Of a stretch of DNA of 64,000 nt, positions 58,631-64,000 are shown piece after piece. The notes beneath the pieces are model-generated. The model did not search any database. It was given only the letters and a program-made list of their open reading frames with translations, and had not been told where the DNA came from. How positions within the stretch are numbered: position 1 is the stretch's first letter; each line of letters opens with the position of its first letter. The translations under genes were made by a program, and so were the position numbers. The stretch is from UBA4416 sp964541155 (GTDB lineage Bacteria > Bacteroidota > Bacteroidia > B-17B0 > Aurantibacillaceae): the NCBI GenBank assembly GCA_964541155.1, contig CAZIPC010000003.1:62001-126000 (forward strand), given 5' to 3'.

Positions 58631-60138
58631 TTCTTAATAAAAGATAAAATATTATCTATCATTTTTCTATCATTGTTTAAACGAGGAACTTTAAACTGTC
58701 CGCCTAATTTATGATTTGCTTTAAGCCAATTATAAAATGTTCCTTTTTTTAAAACTTTAATTACAGGTTCTTGCAATATATAATTATTAAACCGTTTTGC
58801 TTCATAATCAGAATTGATATGTTTTAATGTATCATCAAGTATACTTTTAAAATATTCTAAATTTGTTGGCATTTCTTCAAATTCAATTAACCACTCATGA
58901 GCTCCAGTATTTTGATTCATAAAAATAGGGGCAACTGTAAAATCAATAATATGAGTTTTTGTTTTTTCGCAGGCAGTTTTTAAAGCTAATTCTGCATTGT
59001 GTATCATTAATTCTTCTCCAAAGGCATTAATGTATTGCTTTGTTCTACCAGTTATTATAAAACGATAAGGGCTTAAATTTGTGAATCTAATAGTATCACC
59101 AATTTGATATCGCCATAGCCCAGCATTAGTAGTTATTACCATAGCATAATCTTTATTTTTTTGAACTTCAGATAAGTTATAAACGTAGGGGTTTTCTTTT
59201 CCTATTTCTGAGGATAAGATAAATTCGTAGTAAATGCCATAATCTAGCATTAGTAACATTTCATCACTTAATTTTTCATCTTGTATCCCAAAAAAACCTT
59301 CTGATGCACTATATAGTTGCATAAAAGATACTTTATTATTGTTAAATAATTGATCAAATAATTCTTTATATGGAGTAAAACTTACACCTCCATGAAAGTA
59401 TACTTCTAAATTTGGCCATACCTCTCGTAAGGTGTTTGCTTTTTTAATTTCTAAAATTCGCTTAATAAGTACTAGCATCCAACTGGGAACTCCTGCTAGG
59501 CTTGTAACATTTTCATTAGCCATTGAATGAGCCATTTGTTCTAGTTTATCTTCCCAATTATCCATTAAGGCAATATTTACATCTGGAGCTCTAAAGTATT
59601 CTGCCCACATCGGTAAATTTTGAATGATGATAGCACTCACGTCTCCATGATATGATTGGTAATCTCCAAAATCATCAGTTTTAAAACTGCCGCCTAGTGC
59701 CAAATTTTTTCCAGTAAACAGTTTTGTTTCAGTATTATTAATACATTGAAATGTAATCATGTCTCGCCCCCCATTATAATGGCACCCATTTAAAAATTCT
59801 TTACTTACTGGAATATATTTGCTTTTATCAGTTGTTCCACTACTTTTAGCAAACCATTTGATTTCACTGTTCCATAGTAAATTCTGTTCTCCTCTTCGTG
59901 TTCTTTCAATTAATGGTTTCAAAGTTTCATAATCCTGAAGAGGAATATGCTTTTTAAACTGTTCATAATTAGTGATGAATTTAAATCCATGTTTTTTCCC
60001 AAATTCAGTGTCTTTGGCTTCACTTATTAAATTTTGCATCCATTCATTTTGAACATCATGAGGATATTTCATAAATAGTTCAATTTGATGCATGCGTTTT
60101 TTCATGAACCAAGATGCTATAGAATTAAGAATAGCCAT
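58627..60138 (-). CDS. GH3 family acyl-acid amido synthetase-like protein
   Basis: The 503-residue product is a bacterial GH3 auxin-responsive-family protein of the adenylating (ANL) type. ATP-binding SSGTTDKSKYIPVS is near residue 94. LALGGSFKTDD and a TSLAGVPSWMLVLIKRIL block follow. LYSASEGFFGIQ is the second ATP motif, WRYQIGDTIRF the third, and TGRTKQYINAFGEELM leads into the C-terminal subdomain. In plants such enzymes join amino acids to acyl acids; the bacterial substrate is unknown. It abuts polX directly with no gap, in an ispD-polX-GH3 unit, and its 3' end shares CTAG with the convergent gene. Confidence 0.88.
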   Translation of the reverse strand: MAILNSIASWFMKKRMHQIELFMKYPHDVQNEWMQNLISEAKDTEFGKKHGFKFITNYEQFKKHIPLQDYETLKPLIERTRRGEQNLLWNSEIKWFAKSSGTTDKSKYIPVSKEFLNGCHYNGGRDMITFQCINNTETKLFTGKNLALGGSFKTDDFGDYQSYHGDVSAIIIQNLPMWAEYFRAPDVNIALMDNWEDKLEQMAHSMANENVTSLAGVPSWMLVLIKRILEIKKANTLREVWPNLEVYFHGGVSFTPYKELFDQLFNNNKVSFMQLYSASEGFFGIQDEKLSDEMLLMLDYGIYYEFILSSEIGKENPYVYNLSEVQKNKDYAMVITTNAGLWRYQIGDTIRFTNLSPYRFIITGRTKQYINAFGEELMIHNAELALKTACEKTKTHIIDFTVAPIFMNQNTGAHEWLIEFEEMPTNLEYFKSILDDTLKHINSDYEAKRFNNYILQEPVIKVLKKGTFYNWLKANHKLGGQFKVPRLNNDRKMIDNILSFIKN

Positions 60139-61740
60139 TTATTTTTTATAATCTTTTAAAAATGTTTCAAACTTGTTTAAGTTCATTGCATTTAAACAAT
60201 ATTCTTTTGTTAACATACCTTTCCTTGCTATGTAGGTGCCATATCGCATATCATGATACCCTTGTAATTGATGAGCATCAGGATTAATAGAAATCATCAC
60301 TCCTTTTTCTATACAATATGGTATCCAACGCCAATCAATATCTAAACGGTAAGGATGAGCGTTTAATTCAATCACTACTTTATTGGCAGCGCATGCATCG
60401 ATAATTTTTTTATGATTTATAGCATATCCAGGGCGCCCCAATAATAACCTACCTGTTGGATGTCCTAATATTGTTGTATATGGGTTTTCAATAGCTTTTA
60501 TTAAACGAGCAGTTGCTTTTTCTTCATCCATTTTTAAGTTAGAATGAATGGATGAAACAATAAAGTCAAATGTTTTTAAAATGTCTTCTTCATAATCTAA
60601 ATCGCCATTTCCTAAAATATCACTTTCAATCCCTTTAAATATTTTAAATGGAAACAATTCTTTATTAAGTTTTTCTATTTCTTCATGTTGTATTAAAATA
60701 GTTTCTGGTTTTAAGCCATCAGCATAAACAGCTGATTTAGAATGGTCACATATCCCAAGATATTCGTAGCCTAATTGTTTACAGTATACAGCCATTTCTT
60801 TTAGGGTATTCATTCCATCGCTGTATGTTGAGTGATTATGAAGTATTCCTTTTAAATCACTATATTCTATTAGTTTTGGTAACGCTCGATTTTTAATGTT
60901 TTCTAGTTCAAACAATCCTTCTCTTAATTCTGGCTCACAATACTGAATATTTAAATTAGAATAAACAGATTCTTCACTATCGTATTTTTTAGTTTCTAGT
61001 GTTTTAAAGTTTATTCCATCTAAATGTTCTTTAGTACCAGATGTTTCAACTAGTTTTCTGTAAAATAAATTAGAGTTAACTCGAATAAAATTTAAAGGAA
61101 TAGTTTCTGAGAAAAAATCGTCTAAGTCAATTGTTTCATCTCCAATCAAAATATCTATTTCTTCTATAATTTCACATCGGCGGTACATCGCTCCCGTAAA
61201 GCTTACTAAATCTGTATATTTTTTTATACTATCTATAATTGGCTGACCAATTTTTTCGGCATAGGCATAATGAAACCACCCAGTATTCTTGTTTTTAAAT
61301 TCAATGTTTTGAATAATAGTGTTTTGAGTTTTTTCGCCAAATCCTTTTAATTCTAGTAATCTATTTTCATGACAAGCATACAACAATTCGGTTACACTTT
61401 CAATTTCCAGTTTTTGCCATAATTGGCGTACTTTTTTCGGACCAAGTCCTTTTATGCTAAGAATATCAATTACTCCTTCAGGAGTTTTTTGTATTAAATC
61501 CTCCAATTCTTTACTGGAACCTGTTGTATTAAATTCAATAATTTTTTCGGCTAAACTTTTACCTATACCTTCTAGTTTAGTTAATCCTTCAACTGTGGGT
61601 TCTGTTAAATCGATTCGTGTTTTACTTAACTTATATGCTGCGCTATTGATTGATTTTATTTTAAATGGATTTTCGTTATGAAGTTCCATTAATTTTGCAG
61701 TAAGTTCTAATTTATCAGCAATATCTTCTGTCGTCATCAT
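60139..61740 (-). CDS. PolX-like protein with intact PHP domain and eroded polymerase site
   Basis: The 533-residue product has PolX domain order. A helix-hairpin-helix/8-kDa region occupies 1-145 (KLEGIGKSLAEKII, IKGLGPKKVRQLW). A polymerase palm-like region lies at ~155-290 and a PHP exonuclease domain from ~296. The PHP metal residues are complete: LHNHSTYSDG (H301, H303), CDHS (D332, H333), E372, SSIHSN, GHPTG, ELNAHP and NPDAH. The palm motif normally written DID is E194-I-D196, and the third acidic residue region reads NFIR (N217). The polymerase activity is therefore probably lost or weak, leaving a 3'-5' exonuclease/phosphodiesterase. It overlaps ispD by 4 bp (ATGA). Confidence 0.85.
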   Translation of the reverse strand: MMTTEDIADKLELTAKLMELHNENPFKIKSINSAAYKLSKTRIDLTEPTVEGLTKLEGIGKSLAEKIIEFNTTGSSKELEDLIQKTPEGVIDILSIKGLGPKKVRQLWQKLEIESVTELLYACHENRLLELKGFGEKTQNTIIQNIEFKNKNTGWFHYAYAEKIGQPIIDSIKKYTDLVSFTGAMYRRCEIIEEIDILIGDETIDLDDFFSETIPLNFIRVNSNLFYRKLVETSGTKEHLDGINFKTLETKKYDSEESVYSNLNIQYCEPELREGLFELENIKNRALPKLIEYSDLKGILHNHSTYSDGMNTLKEMAVYCKQLGYEYLGICDHSKSAVYADGLKPETILIQHEEIEKLNKELFPFKIFKGIESDILGNGDLDYEEDILKTFDFIVSSIHSNLKMDEEKATARLIKAIENPYTTILGHPTGRLLLGRPGYAINHKKIIDACAANKVVIELNAHPYRLDIDWRWIPYCIEKGVMISINPDAHQLQGYHDMRYGTYIARKGMLTKEYCLNAMNLNKFETFLKDYKK

Positions 61741-62405
61741 AAAAATAATTCAGCAAATTTTAAATCGTATGGATTAGTAATTTTTATATTTTCTATGTTT
61801 CCTTCCACTAAATTAATCGATTCGTCTATGCCTTCTAATACAGTAGCGTCGTCAGTAAAAAAAGGCGAATACTCTTGTTCAAATGCTTCTTTAATTTTAG
61901 AAACAATAAAGCATTGTGGTGTTTGAACTATTTTATAATCATCTCTACTTACTGCTTTATTAATTCCATTTGTAACCATTCTTAAGCTTTCATTAACAGG
62001 TATTATAGGGATAGCATTTCCTTTATCAGCAGCTGTTTCAAAACAACGTTTAATAGTATCTATACTTACAAAAGGCCTAGCGGCATCATGTATTCCTACT
62101 ACGTCATTTTTGTTACTAATACAATTTAGTCCATTTCTCACAGAATGAAAGCGAGTTTCACCACCACCAACTAATTTAATGTCTTTTTCAGGAAAATATT
62201 CGGCTAGCATAAAGTTTGCATCAGACATATAATCTTTGTGAACACAAACTATAATGTTTATGAATTCGTCAAATTCAATAAATTTTTCAATGGTATGAAT
62301 TAAAACAGGTTTTCCTTTTATTTCTATAAATTGCTTAGGAACTGTAGACTGCATCCGGGAACCTGTTCCGCCTGCAACAATAATGATATTATAATGTGAA
62401 TTCAT
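61737..62405 (-). CDS. ispD: 2-C-methyl-D-erythritol 4-phosphate cytidylyltransferase
   Basis: The 222-residue product has the IspD signature: AGGTGSRMQSTVPKQFIEI near the N-terminus, KPVLIHTIEKF, GGGETRFHSVRNGL, HDAARPFVS, TPQCF and DDATVLE. It catalyses the CTP-dependent third step of the MEP isoprenoid pathway, so the organism makes isoprenoids through MEP. It is the first gene of a minus-strand unit with polX (4-bp ATGA overlap) and the GH3-family gene, and diverges from the outer-membrane protein gene at 62664. Confidence 0.96.
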   Translation of the reverse strand: MNSHYNIIIVAGGTGSRMQSTVPKQFIEIKGKPVLIHTIEKFIEFDEFINIIVCVHKDYMSDANFMLAEYFPEKDIKLVGGGETRFHSVRNGLNCISNKNDVVGIHDAARPFVSIDTIKRCFETAADKGNAIPIIPVNESLRMVTNGINKAVSRDDYKIVQTPQCFIVSKIKEAFEQEYSPFFTDDATVLEGIDESINLVEGNIENIKITNPYDLKFAELFL

Positions 62406-62663
62406 AATTTAAAACAGCAGAAAAAGAGCCTTTTAAAAGTGTCGTGATGCTTATAAAAGTACTTATAGTTTATATTTTATACAAATTAATTCATCTTCAA
62501 TAATTATCGAAGTAAATGAATTTAAGAGTTTCTATAATTAACAATCTTTTGTTGGAAATATTAATACCTCTAGAAAAATAACCACTTTTTTTAAGATAAA
62601 TTAGATAAAATTTTTGCTAGAATGCATAAAATCATTAATTTGGTGCTGTTAAACCAAATAAAT

Positions 62664-63938
62664 ATGAAAAAAAGCTACGTAAATTTGTCTTTACTATTTA
62701 GTTGCTTTGTATGTATGCAAGCATCTTTTGCCCAATTATCTGTTACTGGTAGGGTTGAGTCACTAAAGTTTTTGGGTGATGTAGGTAAAAAAAGCAATGC
62801 CAATTATTTTAGTGATAACCGTTTAGGTTACAATATAGGTATTGAATACCGATTAGGAAGAATGTTTGGCGTTGGAATAGATGGTATGTATGGTAAACTA
62901 GCAGGTACAAATAATGATATTAGTTCTCACTTAAATTTTCAATCCACTATTTCAGGAGGGGCTGTAAATGCTTTTGCTTTTTTTGATAAATTACAAAGTG
63001 AAGAAAAAGAAGTGGCTCCATACATCCATGCTGGTTTTGGTTATTTAAAATTTGATCCTTATGGTGATTTAACTGATAAAAACGGAACCTTTTATAAATA
63101 CTGGAATGATGGTTCTATTAAAAATTTAGATCAATCATCATCTAACGAACCATTAGCTACAGCTATAAAAAGAGATTATACTTATGAATCACAATTAAAA
63201 GATACATTAGTAAATTATGCTAGGCATACATTTTATATTCCATTAGGAGCTGGTGTTAAATTTAACATGAATGAGCGTGTAAGCTTAAGATTGGGAGTTA
63301 CGTATAATTTGTGCATGAGCGATTATGTAGATAATTATAAGTCTGGAGGTAATGATAGTTGGGCTTCTGCAAATGCAGGAATTAGCATTTCATTTGGTAA
63401 AAAAATGTCGCCATCTTATAGTGGTGTAAATTTTGTATTGTTAGATAATTTAGACTCTGATTTTGATGGAATAAAAGACTTAAATGATAAATGTTTAGGC
63501 ACACCAAAAGGAGTAAAAGTTGATGCTAAAGGATGTCCGTTTGATACAGATGGGGATGGTATTTATGACTATTTAGATAAAGAATTGAAAACTAAAAAAG
63601 GAGCAATTGTAGATGGCTTTGGAGTTACAATAAACGAAGAAGAGCTAGCAAAAAGGCAGTTAGCTTGGGATAGTTTATCTGTTGAGGCTGCCGAAGAAAA
63701 TAATTTAGCTAATAATACATCTAATTTAAATCAACAGCAAGTTAATAGTTTAAGTAACGATTCTGGCTTATATGAAAAAGACACCATGCCTTATGATTTT
63801 ATTGAAGTAGATAGTGATAATGATGGAGTGATTTCTGTACAAGAAGTTAGAAATACGATTAATGATTTTTTCGATGAAAAAAACACTTTAACAGCAGATA
63901 AAATTAACCAGCTGATTGATTATTTTTTTGAACAATAA
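62664..63938 (+). CDS. Outer-membrane beta-barrel protein with TSP3 and EF-hand calcium loops
   Basis: ATG 62664 (424 residues) begins a clean signal peptide MKKSYVNLSLLFSCFVCM ending ASFAQ. An in-frame ATG at 62622 would place 14 extra residues before it. Residues ~24-245 form an OmpA/Omp_b-brl-like eight-strand barrel (YNIGIEYRLGRMFGVGIDGMYG, SLRLGVTYNLCMSDYVD). Thrombospondin type-3-like calcium loops follow, DSDFDGIKDLNDKC (from 264) and DTDGDGIYDYLD (from 294). Near the end is a textbook EF-hand loop, D383 to E394 (DSDNDGVISVQE). The usual C-terminal OmpA peptidoglycan-binding domain is absent. The role is probably structural. A small exported protein gene starts 10 bp after the stop. 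Confidence 0.8.
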   Translation: MKKSYVNLSLLFSCFVCMQASFAQLSVTGRVESLKFLGDVGKKSNANYFSDNRLGYNIGIEYRLGRMFGVGIDGMYGKLAGTNNDISSHLNFQSTISGGAVNAFAFFDKLQSEEKEVAPYIHAGFGYLKFDPYGDLTDKNGTFYKYWNDGSIKNLDQSSSNEPLATAIKRDYTYESQLKDTLVNYARHTFYIPLGAGVKFNMNERVSLRLGVTYNLCMSDYVDNYKSGGNDSWASANAGISISFGKKMSPSYSGVNFVLLDNLDSDFDGIKDLNDKCLGTPKGVKVDAKGCPFDTDGDGIYDYLDKELKTKKGAIVDGFGVTINEEELAKRQLAWDSLSVEAAEENNLANNTSNLNQQQVNSLSNDSGLYEKDTMPYDFIEVDSDNDGVISVQEVRNTINDFFDEKNTLTADKINQLIDYFFEQ

Positions 63939-63947
63939 TACAACTAT

Positions 63948-64000
63948 ATGATAAAACCACTTATTATTTTGTTTAATACTGTATCAGTATTTTTATTTAG
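63948..64000 (+). CDS. Start of an exported protein gene, cut by the window end
   Basis: ATG 63948 opens a frame that runs to the window end: MIKPLIILFNTVSVFLF, a typical signal-peptide start with one Lys and a hydrophobic core. It begins 10 bp after the preceding outer-membrane protein stop, which suggests one transcription unit. Only 17 codons are visible, so the identity is unknown. Confidence 0.5.
   Translation, partial: MIKPLIILFNTVSVFLF

Noticed and set aside
58627..60138. Horizontal transfer of a plant auxin-response gene
   Set aside because: The GH3 protein matches the bacterial branch commonly present in Bacteroidota and sits in a compact bacterial operon with native base composition.
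62622..62663. ATG 62622 as start of the calcium-loop outer-membrane protein
   Set aside because: It would place 14 extra residues before a complete signal peptide that starts at ATG 62664.

Overview
The window is a stretch of ordinary-looking chromosome from a member of the Bacteroidota, very AT-rich (roughly 30% GC by eye). The assignment rests on several things that agree. Two secreted proteins carry type IX secretion (T9SS) type A C-terminal sorting domains. Promoter-like TAnnTTTG/A -7 boxes recur and Shine-Dalgarno sites are scarce. Several families typical of this phylum are present: DUF5606, DUF2452, DUF1573 lipoprotein, DUF4080 radical SAM, bacterial GH3, a TonB-dependent receptor with an N-terminal CarboxypepD_reg domain, and an AsmA pair. 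It looks closest to Flavobacteriales-like lineages, but nothing here fixes the genus. I see no tRNA, rRNA, CRISPR array, insertion sequence, prophage or integrase.

Layout. 1-2.7 kb: the end of a lipoprotein gene, then a three-gene operon. Its first gene encodes a lipoprotein ending in an eight-cysteine, fulvocin C-like domain; the others encode a membrane-anchored TlpA-like thioredoxin and a DUF1573 lipoprotein. This is the most system-like locus in the window. 2.7-6.4 kb (minus): unknown secreted protein, YyaL/SSP411-type thioredoxin protein, MBL-fold hydrolase. 6.4-12.8 kb: TolB-propeller/beta-barrel protein, half-size TauE/SafE, and an AsmA-like gene without a normal start codon. 12.9-17.6 kb: DUF5606 and the class Ia ribonucleotide reductase pair nrdB-nrdA. 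17.8-20.5 kb: pepD followed by a leucine-rich-repeat protein kinase. 20.5-26.1 kb: methyltransferase, two radical SAM proteins, pentapeptide protein, ChaN-like protein. 26.1-34.2 kb: UbiA-like prenyltransferase, YicC, RibD, EamA transporter, YigZ, class III aminotransferase, PBP4-type carboxypeptidase, TrmN6. 34.2-39.0 kb: second AsmA, LpxH-like phosphoesterase, glycosyltransferase.

39.0-46.3 kb is a possible regulatory island. A TonB-dependent receptor and a T9SS-exported beta-helix protein share an upstream motif. They are flanked by two OmpR/PhoB-type response regulators: one canonical, the other with a degenerate receiver carrying Glu at the phosphoacceptor site. No histidine kinase is adjacent.

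46.3-56.3 kb: tandem-thioredoxin protein, DUF2452, RecQ, RsmI-like methylase, a large M43 metalloprotease with six tandem ~70-residue repeats and a sorting domain, a glucosaminidase with LysM motifs, and an AlkD-like protein. 56.4-64 kb: KdsB, shikimate kinase, an Ntox23-like secreted protein, then the minus-strand cluster ispD-polX-GH3, an outer-membrane beta-barrel protein with calcium-type loops, and the first codons of a further exported protein. Cell-envelope functions (KdsB, LpxH-like, AsmA x2, PBP4, glucosaminidase, beta-barrels, T9SS cargo) and thioredoxin-fold proteins (three genes) recur.

Functions come from reading the translated sequences and recalling family motifs; no database search was possible.
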